Shown here: piece by piece, positions 36,731 to 44,525 of the stretch | How positions within the stretch are numbered: the stretch's first letter is position 1 | Layout: each line of letters opens with the position of its first letter | Origin: Shewanella sp. OMA3-2 | GTDB lineage: Bacteria > Pseudomonadota > Gammaproteobacteria > Enterobacterales > Shewanellaceae | DNA length: 64,000 nucleotides | NCBI RefSeq assembly: GCF_021513195.1 | Contig: NZ_CP090974.1 | Span: forward strand, 3,360,001 to 3,424,000 | Direction of reading: 5' to 3' | Translations under genes and position numbers: made by a program | The notes under the pieces: model-generated | What the model saw: the letters and a program-made list of their open reading frames with translations, nothing else | Databases searched by the model: none | Told to the model about the DNA's origin: nothing

Positions 36731-39670
36731 TTACATCGCATACGTGAACCCCATATAGAATTCGCGGCCAAAGTATTGCAAGGTGCCGGTTTTGTTTTCG
36801 GTGCCGAAGTAACTTCTGGTCGGCTCGTCAGTTAAGTTGTTCACTTGAAACAACACCCCTAGGCTGTCAGTGACTTGGTACGATGCTTGGTAATCAATCA
36901 CGGTTTCGCCGTCAAAGTTAACCACTTGCTCGTTAATGGCGACCTGCTCTGAAACAAACTCATCACGGAAACGCGCACTTACGCGGGTTTCAAAACCTTC
37001 ATAGGAATAGAACAAAGTGGCACTGACCACGTTATTAGACAAACCGGGCAAATCTTGCGCGCTTGTATCGCCACCAAGGTTGGTGATTGATTGCACTTCA
37101 GATTCGGTGTAGGAATAACTGGCGTTAAAACCTAATCCAGACCAAGCATCAGGCAGCGAGGCAAACACTTGGGTATAAGCCAGCTCTAAACCTCGAATAT
37201 ACCCGCCCTCAGCATTGTTTACTGCTGTGGTGTAGGTGCCATTGGTGGTGGCAATTTGCTCACCACTGACTTCATCAATAATATATTCAGGTACGTTGAA
37301 TCCATTACCTTTAAAGTCAAAGTTTTCGATGGCAACAGTATCGATAAATGAATCAATATTCTTATAGAAAATGGCGGCAACAAATGCGCCTTCATCAAAA
37401 TACTGCTCAAAGGATAAGTCGTATTGATCAGCGTAAAATGGCATTAAAAACGGGTTGTTAGTGCTTGAACCATTAATTTTGCCGTCATCGGACACTGATG
37501 CGCTAATATCACCGGCTAAACGATTAATCGGTGGACGTGACATAACTTTTGCTGCGGCAACCCGAATTTGCATGTCGTCTGCCACTTTGAAGTTTAAGTT
37601 AAGTGATGGCAGATAATCGGTATAGCTAATACCTTGCACCGTTGGCGCGTAGTTTTGGTTAATAATGCCAATGCTGTCAGCAATATTTTGCGCGCCTAGG
37701 TTTACATCACCCTCAACGTTTTGCAGCATGGTGGCTGACTGGTCGGTATCAACCATACGCACACCAAAGTTACCGGTAACAGGAATACCCGCTAATTCAG
37801 TATCAATATTGGCCATCACATAGGCCGACAATACTTCTTCATACACCTCGCCGCTTTGCAGCATGGTCCATGAGTAGTTGGTGGTGTAACCTTGCGGGTC
37901 AATAACGCCCCCCGCATTACCCCAGGTTTGTACCGGTTGCGGCACACCATTTGGAAACCAGGCATTTAAAGCGGAATCTAAATCAATGGCGAGATAAGAC
38001 GGGAAGTAACTAAAGTCGCCTTGCCAATCGACCACTGTGGTCATGTCGTCGGTGAGTTTTAACGGCGGCTGAGATTTAGAAAAAGCGCCATCATTACCGT
38101 ATTCAAATACCGAGCGGTCATTTGAGTAATTACGGTCAGAATAACGTGCGCCAAACTCAACGCTGGTAATCACATCCATTTCTAAGTCGTATTTAAAGTC
38201 AACTCGATAAGCTTTTACTTCATCTTCATTGAGAAAAGGATAAATCCCGTACTTGCTGACCATCACGCGGTCAACATCAGAAAAAGCATCAGCTTGATTA
38301 AAACCAACATCTGGCAGGTTTAGGCCGTTGAGTAAATAACTGATCGACACGTTTTCATCAAAAATAGGAGTTTCTGCATTGGCATCCTGGGCAACATTGG
38401 CCCATAACAAACCGTTGCGGAAATCACTTTTAGCCGATGATAACGACACATCTAGATTGACATTTAATCGGTCAGTGACTTGCCAATCGGCATTAATGCC
38501 ATAGTTGTTTACTTCATCGAAGTCTTGGTTGTCATCGTTAACAATTTCTACTCGGGTATAGCTTTTTGAGGTGCGGTTGAACGTGCCACCAATAACGCTG
38601 TTACCGTCAAGTACAGGGTTCGCCACGCTAGCATTACGGCCACCTAATTTGGCGCGAAAACCGCGGGCAAATGATTCACTGTCAAAACGAGACATAAACG
38701 CATCGGCTTTAAGCACAAAGTTATCAACGGGTGCCCACTCAATGGCGCCCATATAACCATTACGGGTTTCAACGCCGCCTAGGTGCTGCATTTCAAAACC
38801 TTCACTAATATATTCATAGCTTGGGTTATCAACCGGACCATTGGTGTCGTTTGCTAGGCCGTCTATTTCTTTAGAGTCGTTATAAGCTAAACCAATAAAC
38901 TGGGTTGCTACGCTGGGCTGATCTAAACGAGCATAACCGACCGCAATACCGACTGTGTCTTCTAAAAACTTGCCTTGATATGAAAAACTTAAGCGGCTAC
39001 CGTACTCTTCTGCACCAAACACTTCACTGGCGCGATCATTATGCATACCACGGGCGTTGACGACAAAACTATGGTCTTTATCTATACTTAAAGGGCTAAT
39101 GGTTTGCAGCTCAACCGTACCGGCTACGCCGCCTTCAATGAGTGAGGCTTTAGGGGATTTATAAACCGCAGCAGAGCTAATAAGCTCTGATGGATACTGA
39201 TCAAACTCAATACTGCGTGAGCCACTAGTAGAGACTTGTTCACGGCCATTAAGTGTCGAAAATACAAAGCCGCCAGACATTCCGCGAATATTAATTTCAG
39301 CAGCCTGGCCACCGGTTCTAACCGCTGATATCCCTGGTAAACGCGTTAATGCGTCAGCCATTGATACATCGGGTAAAGCGCCCAAGTCATCCGCTGATAA
39401 CTGCTCTGATACGGTATCACTAAATCGTTTCGAGTTAAGTGAATCTATCAAGCTACGGCTGTAACCTTTAACCGCTATACGTTCGATCTCTTGATCATTT
39501 TCAGTAAGTGTATTGTCAGTAGGCTCATCACTAATCACATCGGCTTTGACTGCTTCTGGTTGCACAATTGGCTTTATATCTGCTGCATTAGCGCCATAAG
39601 ACATGAACATCACACTCATACCCGCTGCCGCTAACGCCAATGATAAAACACTGGGTTTACTTTTAAGCAT
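36731..39670 (-). CDS. TonB-dependent receptor, probably for maltodextrin/alpha-glucan
   Basis: A 979-residue outer-membrane receptor. Signal peptide about 1-29 (ending GANA). Plug domain at about 75-200 with LGALPDVSMADALTRLPGI, INIRGMSGGFVFSTLNGRE and GGVAGTVEL. The remainder is a 22-strand barrel with typical AAKVMSRPPINRLAGDI and a C-terminal FYMGFTYAM. It has no extended N-terminal signalling domain. It lies 96 nt upstream of the pullulanase gene, so uptake of the oligosaccharides released by pullulanase is the likely job; that is inferred from context. Confidence 0.9.
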   Translation of the reverse strand: MLKSKPSVLSLALAAAGMSVMFMSYGANAADIKPIVQPEAVKADVISDEPTDNTLTENDQEIERIAVKGYSRSLIDSLNSKRFSDTVSEQLSADDLGALPDVSMADALTRLPGISAVRTGGQAAEINIRGMSGGFVFSTLNGREQVSTSGSRSIEFDQYPSELISSAAVYKSPKASLIEGGVAGTVELQTISPLSIDKDHSFVVNARGMHNDRASEVFGAEEYGSRLSFSYQGKFLEDTVGIAVGYARLDQPSVATQFIGLAYNDSKEIDGLANDTNGPVDNPSYEYISEGFEMQHLGGVETRNGYMGAIEWAPVDNFVLKADAFMSRFDSESFARGFRAKLGGRNASVANPVLDGNSVIGGTFNRTSKSYTRVEIVNDDNQDFDEVNNYGINADWQVTDRLNVNLDVSLSSAKSDFRNGLLWANVAQDANAETPIFDENVSISYLLNGLNLPDVGFNQADAFSDVDRVMVSKYGIYPFLNEDEVKAYRVDFKYDLEMDVITSVEFGARYSDRNYSNDRSVFEYGNDGAFSKSQPPLKLTDDMTTVVDWQGDFSYFPSYLAIDLDSALNAWFPNGVPQPVQTWGNAGGVIDPQGYTTNYSWTMLQSGEVYEEVLSAYVMANIDTELAGIPVTGNFGVRMVDTDQSATMLQNVEGDVNLGAQNIADSIGIINQNYAPTVQGISYTDYLPSLNLNFKVADDMQIRVAAAKVMSRPPINRLAGDISASVSDDGKINGSSTNNPFLMPFYADQYDLSFEQYFDEGAFVAAIFYKNIDSFIDTVAIENFDFKGNGFNVPEYIIDEVSGEQIATTNGTYTTAVNNAEGGYIRGLELAYTQVFASLPDAWSGLGFNASYSYTESEVQSITNLGGDTSAQDLPGLSNNVVSATLFYSYEGFETRVSARFRDEFVSEQVAINEQVVNFDGETVIDYQASYQVTDSLGVLFQVNNLTDEPTRSYFGTENKTGTLQYFGREFYMGFTYAM

Positions 39671-40069
39671 TGGTCTTCCCCTTCACCTTTAAGGTTTTAT
39701 TTTTGTCCAATACTCAGATATACCACCCAAATTATGCAAAATATCGGACACTTATTATCCCGATATACTAGGCTTGCCCCCTTTTGATAACAATACAGTG
39801 CATACGTATTCATAACATTTCGGCAACAATTGAGTTTTCAATATCACAGCTAAATGTCTAAATTGTGCACTTTTAGTGTTATAAATTAATGCTTTGTAAT
39901 TAACTCTCAATAAAACATATACTTTTGTGTTAGACCTCATACGAAAATCATTTGAACCTAACGCCTAAAAGCGTGGATAAAGCATGGACATTAGCTGCCA
40001 GTTAGTGTTGAATCAGCACCGCATAACGCATTGTGAATACAATGTGGTCGCTAAAAATAGGAGTATCAG
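39671..40069. other. intergenic region between the TonB receptor and the OsmC-like gene
   Basis: Divergent promoter region. ATATCGG at 39741-39747 and CCGATAT at 39760-39766 form an inverted repeat with a 12-nt spacer, about 70 bp upstream of the receptor start; a possible sugar-repressor site, low confidence. No gene is supported. Confidence 0.45.
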
Positions 40070-40507
40070 ATGGGTTTTAAAGTCACTGTGGATTGGCACT
40101 CTTCGCCAGCACAAGAGGGTGAATTTAATCGTGATCACCAAGTCAATTATGGCAGTGGTCAAATGGTTCAAGCGTCGTCAGCGCCAGAATATAAAGGCAA
40201 TGCCGATAAAGTGAATCCAGAGGAAAGCTTATTGGCGGCGTTGTCTTCTTGCCATATGCTCACTTTTCTGGCTATTGCGCACCTTAAACGTTTACCCGTT
40301 AGTACCTATAGCGATAATGCTATTGCAGATTTAGGCAAAAATGATACGGGTAAAATTGCTGTGGTAAAAATGACCTTAAACCCTGAAGTGGTATTTGCAG
40401 AAGGTGTTGAAGTTAGCGAAGAAACCATCTCCAAAATTCATGAAAAAGCCCACGCTAATTGCTTTATCGCTAACTCTTTAGCCTGTGAAGTTGAAATTAA
40501 GCACTAA
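40070..40507 (+). CDS. OsmC/Ohr-family peroxidase-like protein
   Basis: A 145-residue OsmC-family protein. The two redox cysteines sit in PEESLLAALSSCHMLTFLAIAH (Cys at about 59) and HANCFIANSLACEV (Cys at about 134). Family members reduce organic hydroperoxides using lipoyl or thiol donors; this one is of the OsmC rather than Ohr proper pattern. Shine-Dalgarno AGGAG. Its own transcription terminator downstream has been split by an insertion sequence. Confidence 0.9.
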   Translation: MGFKVTVDWHSSPAQEGEFNRDHQVNYGSGQMVQASSAPEYKGNADKVNPEESLLAALSSCHMLTFLAIAHLKRLPVSTYSDNAIADLGKNDTGKIAVVKMTLNPEVVFAEGVEVSEETISKIHEKAHANCFIANSLACEVEIKH

Positions 40508-40616
40508 ATTGTGTGTGGAAAATTGAAAAAGCCGCTATTTAGCGTAATGCCGATCAGTTAAGAACTGAAGTGATAAAAAATATACCGATCTATTGACCGA
40601 TCCTTTTAGTCTGCCA

Positions 40617-40648
40617 AAATCCGATAATCTTTATTATCGGATTTTTTT
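40617..40648 (+). terminator. hairpin with T tract at the very start of the transposase gene
   Basis: Stem CCGATAAT / ATTATCGG (extendable to 11 bp), loop CTTT, seven T residues, and the ATG of the transposase directly after. It would end transcripts entering from the osmC-like gene and hide the ribosome site, a known way for IS elements to avoid activation by external promoters. Confidence 0.7.
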
Positions 40649-41974
40649 ATGGAACTTTCAGAAGCACTTGCTCGCACTTCAATTAACCGACTTACCGAAT
40701 TTTCATCTCTTGCTGATGTCCTTGAACCCGATATTATTCAATCTTGTCTAGACTCCAATGGTGTTGCCACATTAAGACGTCGAAAACTACCCATGGACGC
40801 TATGGTTTGGGCTGTTATTGGAATGTCTTTATTTCGCACTGAATCCGTTCGTCAATTGATTAACAAGCTTGATATTGTGCTGCCACAAGAGGTTGATTAT
40901 GTGGCGAGAAGTGCTGTCACACAGGCCAGAAAAAAGCTTGGCAGTGATGTGGTTCGCGATATATTTCATCGCTCAGCGGCCACATGGCATCAACGTGCTG
41001 AACATCCTCATTGGTGCGGTTTGAACCTCTTTGGCGTTGATGGCGTAGTCTGGAGAACGCCTGAAACGAAAGAGAATAGTGCAGCTTTTGCGCGCACAGC
41101 AAACAAATCAAGTGAGTCTGGTTACCCTCAAGTGCGCATGGTTTGTATGATGGAACTGAGTAGTCATTTACTGGTTGATAGCGTCTTTGACAGTGTGGCT
41201 GAAAATGAAATGAACTTAGCGGCTAAGCTTATCAAAAGTGTACCCGACAACAGCTTAACCTTGTTTGATAAAGGCTTTTACTCGCTAGGCTTATTACACG
41301 ATTGGCAGGCTAAAGGCGTCAACACCCATTGGTTATTACCGTTAAAAAAAGGCACTCAATATGAAACAATCCGCAGTTTAGGTAAGCACGATAAGCTTGT
41401 CAGGTTAAGTACAACGCCTCAATCGAGAAAGAAACGCCCTGAATTACCATTAACAATAGAAGCCAGATTAACCACTCGTCAGATAAAAGGTAAACAGGTC
41501 AACATTCTGAGTTCAATGCTTGATGTTATGGCCTATCCGGGTGCAGAAATAGTTGATTTATATACACATCGCTGGGAGATAGAGCTGGGTTATCGAGAAA
41601 TGAAACAATATATGTTAGAAAGTCGATTTACGCTGAGAAGCAATCTTCCAGAGTTAATAAATCAAGAGCTATGGGGACTATTATTAGCTTATAATTTAAT
41701 ACGTTATAAAATGATTTTAATGGCGAAATCGCTTAAAAATGTATTTCCAAATCAGCTGAGTTTTCGAGATGCTTCATCTCATATTATCAATCAACTCACT
41801 AATATGCCGTTATATGCACCAGGAAATGTTCCGAGGTTTATTTTAGATATAGAGAGAAATGCCAAGCAGTTTAAGTTGGAAGGAAAACGAGAAAGAAGTT
41901 ATCCAAGGTGCTTAAAAGTCAGTAAAAATGGCTACCCAGTCGCAAAAATAAAAAATGCCGCTCACCTTAAGTGA
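40649..41974 (+). CDS. IS4-family transposase
   Basis: A 441-residue DDE transposase. The catalytic aspartates lie in LFGVDGVVW (about residue 131) and [10 protein letters not shown] (about 207). The IS4 signature Y-x2-R-x3-E-x6-K is perfect in [15 protein letters not shown] (about 307-321). An N-terminal helical domain precedes the RNase H fold. The gene is intact and its stop lies inside the right inverted repeat region. No Shine-Dalgarno is visible, since a hairpin with T tract abuts the ATG. Confidence 0.95.
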   Translation: MELSEALARTSINRLTEFSSLADVLEPDIIQSCLDSNGVATLRRRKLPMDAMVWAVIGMSLFRTESVRQLINKLDIVLPQEVDYVARSAVTQARKKLGSDVVRDIFHRSAATWHQRAEHPHWCGLNLFGVDGVVWRTPETKENSAAFARTANKSSESGYPQVRMVCMMELSSHLLVDSVFDSVAENEMNLAAKLIKSVPDNSLTLFDKGFYSLGLLHDWQAKGVNTHWLLPLKKGTQYETIRSLGKHDKLVRLSTTPQSRKKRPELPLTIEARLTTRQIKGKQVNILSSMLDVMAYPGAEIVDLYTHRWEIELGYREMKQYMLESRFTLRSNLPELINQELWGLLLAYNLIRYKMILMAKSLKNVFPNQLSFRDASSHIINQLTNMPLYAPGNVPRFILDIERNAKQFKLEGKRERSYPRCLKVSKNGYPVAKIKNAAHLK

Positions 41975-42001
41975 ACGGCATTAGCTATTTAGCGGCTTTT
42001 T

Positions 42002-42184
42002 TTATCCGTTTTGCACAGCAGATGACTCAAGTCTTTGCATGAAATCGTCGCTAGAATCGGTTTTCCAATACTTGTAGCCTCGAACCGCGGCCTGAGCGGC
42101 TGCAGCCATAAAATTCACTTGGTAGGTTTTCACGCCATCAATATCAACCGACTGATTAGCAAACGCTTGAACGACGTGTTCTGG
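42002..42184 (-). pseudogene. C-terminal remnant of an unidentified gene
   Basis: An open minus-strand frame of 60 codons to TAA at 42002, with no proper start: VVQAFANQSVDIDGVKTYQV then NFMAAAAQAAVRGYKYWKTD. It looks like coding sequence (an alpha-helical, DNA-processing-type composition) but I cannot name the family. Its stop faces the reconstructed terminator next to the IS. It sits at the left edge of conjugative-element remnants and probably belongs to them. Confidence 0.5.
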
Positions 42185-42315
42185 CTAATAAAGATATGAT
42201 GACTTTATTTATCAATCACTTTGTTAATGAGGATAGTCAATAACCTCAGCGGTGATAATGAATACATATCAAGGATTAACACATTTTTGCCCCAAGGTTT
42301 GCGTGAAAATATGCA

Positions 42316-42559
42316 GCTTCGCTCATAGCAAAAAATATACGTGAAGTTTATCGATGTAGGTTCAGCATCGCATTAACTCATCGACACGCAGCATTCTTTC
42401 GAAATAGAAAAGTCCTTGTAGCTCAGCCGCCCCATCCCTGGGTCGGATGCTCGGTTCGCAAACGACTATAATGAACCGTTCGAGCATTTTCTTAACCTGC
42501 TAGTTTTAAAGATTGAGTAGAATAAGATTATTTTTAAAACACTGACTTGGTTTTGCCCC
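42316..42559. repeat. 244-bp tandem repeat, copy 1
   Basis: Runs from GCTTCGCTCATAGCAAA to the ACTTGGTTTTGCCCC end. It is about 88% identical by eye to copy 2, with almost no gaps. Internal CGCCCCATCCCTGGGTCG can fold as a short stem. TTTTGCCCC also precedes the unit at 42285-42293, giving three spaced copies of that 9-mer. Confidence 0.85.
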
Positions 42560-42603
42560 AAAGTTTGATTAGATGTATGGCCTAGGGCCACTATGAGAAT
42601 GGT

Positions 42604-42846
42604 GCTTCGCTCATAGCAAAGCATGTATAGTGAAGTTTATCTATGTAGGTTCAGCATGGCATTTACTCACCGACACGCAGCATTCTTTCGAAATAAAAAA
42701 GTCCTTGTAGCTCAACCGACCCATCCCTGGGTCGAATGGTCGGTTCGCAAACTACCATAATGAACCTTTTCAGTATTTTCTTAATCTGCTAGTTTTAAAG
42801 ATTGAGTAGAATAAGATTATTTTTAACACTGACTTGGTTTTGCCCC
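42604..42846. repeat. 244-bp tandem repeat, copy 2
   Basis: Same order of blocks as copy 1. Here the internal stem is perfect: CGACCCA-TCCC-TGGGTCG, flanked by ACCGAC / GTCGGT. Variation that keeps pairing potential in one copy hints at a structured RNA or DNA element rather than protein coding; neither copy has a conserved reading frame. Confidence 0.85.
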
Positions 42847-43033
42847 TTTGCTTGTTAGAGCAAAAACTCACTTGCATCCTGTTTATTCCACTTTGACCTA
42901 TTAAAAGTTATCCGAATACCAGTACGAATAGTTAAACGAAGAGTTGATTCATTGACCACTACAAATCCCCTTTCATTCAATGTGCATGAGTCAACCTAGG
43001 TTTTCTTATGAGTTTTGTAATGTACCTCCAATG

Positions 43034-43725
43034 AAGCCATGATAATGGCGCAACGTTGGAAAGACGTAAACCGCTCAATGACCTAGTGCGTACCGTCTAT
43101 CAGGAACAAGGCAAGCTGGGCACGGAAAACATCCTGACCGAGTGCGTGGTATCCAATCAGAGCCTGTATTTTGCGTTCTCCAAGGGTGAGCTGGTACGCC
43201 TTACCAAGAACGAATAAGCGGGATTTTACTAACTGCCAGCAAAGCACTATTACTCAAGTGCTGCAACAGGGGGAGGATATTCGTTTTACCGTCAAGCTCG
43301 ATAACGGCCGTACGGTGAGCTTTCAGCAGTCCGATTACTGTGACGAGCAAGGCAGGCTGCAATTAGTCCAAGCCTATGCCAGCACAGTCTACAGTGCTCA
43401 AGGCGCTACCGTCGATGGCGACACCTTTGTGCTGTACACCACAGCCATGGACAGAGCGGCATCCTATGTGGCCGGAAGTCGCCATAAAGATAATTGTCAC
43501 TGGTTCATCAATGGCCAAGAGCTGGATGCCCAAAGCGGTCAGGCCGACAAAGGCCAGATGCCAGACACAGAAACGCAGCTGAAAACCTTAGCCCGCTGCA
43601 TGAGCGTCAATAAACACAAGGCCATGGCCAGTGAGTACCTTGCAGAGCAGAAGGTCGGACAAGAGACTGAGCAAGCAGCCGAAAAGCAGGTCAAAAAGAC
43701 AAACGATAACGAATTGGCAGCCTAG
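43034..43725 (+). pseudogene. C-terminal remnant of a conjugative relaxase-helicase (TraI/TrwC type)
   Basis: The first part reads ATLERRKPLNDLVRTVYQEQ and ELVRLTKNE then a stop; shifting frame near 43216 continues KRDFTNCQQSTITQVLQQGE and LQLVQAYASTVYSAQGATVD to the end at 43725. AYASTVYSAQGAT and YVAGSRHKDNCHWF are the last helicase motifs of MobF-type relaxases (TraI, TrwC), which nick oriT and unwind plasmid DNA in conjugation. The relaxase and most helicase domains are absent. Codon use is richer in GC than the neighbouring core genes, as expected of acquired DNA. Confidence 0.75.
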
Positions 43726-43735
43726 GCCAGAGACA

Positions 43736-43760
43736 ACAAAGCCCGCAGTGCGGGCTTTGT
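43736..43760 (+). terminator. hairpin after the relaxase remnant
   Basis: Stem ACAAAGCCCGC / GCGGGCTTTGT with a 3-nt loop, 11 nt after the stop. The T run is short, so it is a strong hairpin but an imperfect terminator. Confidence 0.7.
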
Positions 43761-43812
43761 AATCACGTTAACTGACCGACTAAATATTGTTAATTATGGG
43801 TGTCTCGTTTAA

Positions 43813-44028
43813 ATTTCTGATCAATTCTTAAATTCGCAAGAGGTAGTCAGGCAAGTCAAAGCCAAATATGGTGCAGCTATCAAGATAGATCTACTGATAA
43901 AGAACAATGATGGTAGCACTCGTATCTATCATGACAACATCACGGCTGTTGAACATCATATTAAGAAAGAATACTCTCGCGCAGAATTAATAAGACTGTT
44001 AAACTTGCCATCTGAGCCTGTTTTTTAG
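43813..44028 (+). pseudogene. 71-codon open frame without a start codon
   Basis: Opens after a stop at 43810-43812 with ATT, then reads QEVVRQVKAKYGAAIKIDLL and HHIKKEYSRAELIRLLNLP to TAG. It has the look of coding sequence (charged, helical, sensible ending) but no ATG/GTG start with a ribosome site, so it is probably a truncated gene of the mobile remnant. Not recognised. Confidence 0.4.
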
Positions 44029-44049
44029 GCTGTTTTATGTGAGAAGCCT

Positions 44050-44214
44050 ATGTCGACCAATGCAGCTAAAAATAACGTTACCACGTCCAAGCTTTCAGCC
44101 TTTGTCATGAGCGCAAGTTCAGCAGAGAAAAAGCGTGTGTATACTCAAGTTATCAAGAAAGCGACTGAATCACAGAATAAGATGATTATTGAAGCCAAGT
44201 CCATGGCAGTGTAA
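44050..44214 (+). CDS. small 54-aa protein in the mobile-element remnant
   Basis: ATG at 44050 with a GAGAAG ribosome site; the product is MSTNAAKNNVTTSKLSAFVM then SASSAEKKRVYTQVIKKATE and a short tail. It is alanine/lysine-rich and helical, with no membrane segment. It is followed 15 nt later by a strong terminator, which supports a real transcript end. Not recognised; perhaps a plasmid or ICE accessory protein. Confidence 0.5.
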   Translation: MSTNAAKNNVTTSKLSAFVMSASSAEKKRVYTQVIKKATESQNKMIIEAKSMAV

Positions 44215-44228
44215 TTCATTGGTTCTGA

Positions 44229-44254
44229 GAAAAAGCCCCGTTAGGGGCTTTTTC
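44229..44254 (+). terminator. Rho-independent terminator
   Basis: Stem GAAAAAGCCCC / GGGGCTTTTTC with loop GTTA, just after the 54-aa ORF. Confidence 0.9.
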
Positions 44255-44450
44255 ATTTATCCTATTTTTTGTAAAATCCTCAACACGCCTCAAACTTCAT
44301 TCCCCCTCTCGTACCGCTGGGTATACAAAACAGGACGTTTAAGTTAATCCCACATGGATGCTGATTTTAAAACTAAGAGCCGGCGTCTCGCTGGATCATT
44401 TGCACTTGAAGTCTATCTAACACCAATGAAAATTTAATTGAGTTTAGGTT

Positions 44451-44480
44451 AAATAAAAAAGCCCCATCACTGATGAGGCT
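44451..44480 (-). terminator. terminator of the tricorn-like protease gene
   Basis: On the minus strand AGCCTCATCA / TGATGGGGCT (one G-T pair) is followed by a T tract; about 45 nt after the stop. Confidence 0.75.
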
Positions 44481-44525
44481 GTAATTGATTAAATCGACAT
44501 TATCTGACCATGTAAAATCAGCTGA

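Larger units (their letters stand above)
40545..41983 (+). mobile_element. complete IS4-family insertion sequence (1439 bp)
   Basis: Terminal inverted repeats TAATGCCGATCAGTTAAG (left, 40545-40562) and TAATGCCGTTCACTTAAG (right, read inward from 41983) match at 16 of 18 positions. One intact transposase gene fills it. Flanked by a perfect 11-bp duplication, so the insertion is recent and the element may be active. I could not assign an IS name. Confidence 0.93.
40534..41994. repeat. 11-bp target-site duplication flanking the IS, made from a terminator loop
   Basis: GCTATTTAGCG occurs at 40534-40544 and again at 41984-41994, immediately outside the IS ends. Joining the flanks recreates AAAAAGCCGC-TATTTA-GCGGCTTTTT, a Rho-independent terminator between osmC-like and the convergent remnant. 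Length and placement fit IS4-family transposition. Confidence 0.92.
42185..43033. other. non-coding part of the mobile-element remnant
   Basis: No gene supported. It is dominated by two diverged direct repeats (42316-42559 and 42604-42846), with unique sequence on both sides. Confidence 0.6.

Noticed and set aside
42403..42470. tRNA-like wording (GTAGCTCAG ... GGTTCG) inside repeat copy 1
   Set aside because: No acceptor stem, no T-stem pairing and wrong spacing; the repeated copy does not preserve it as a cloverleaf.
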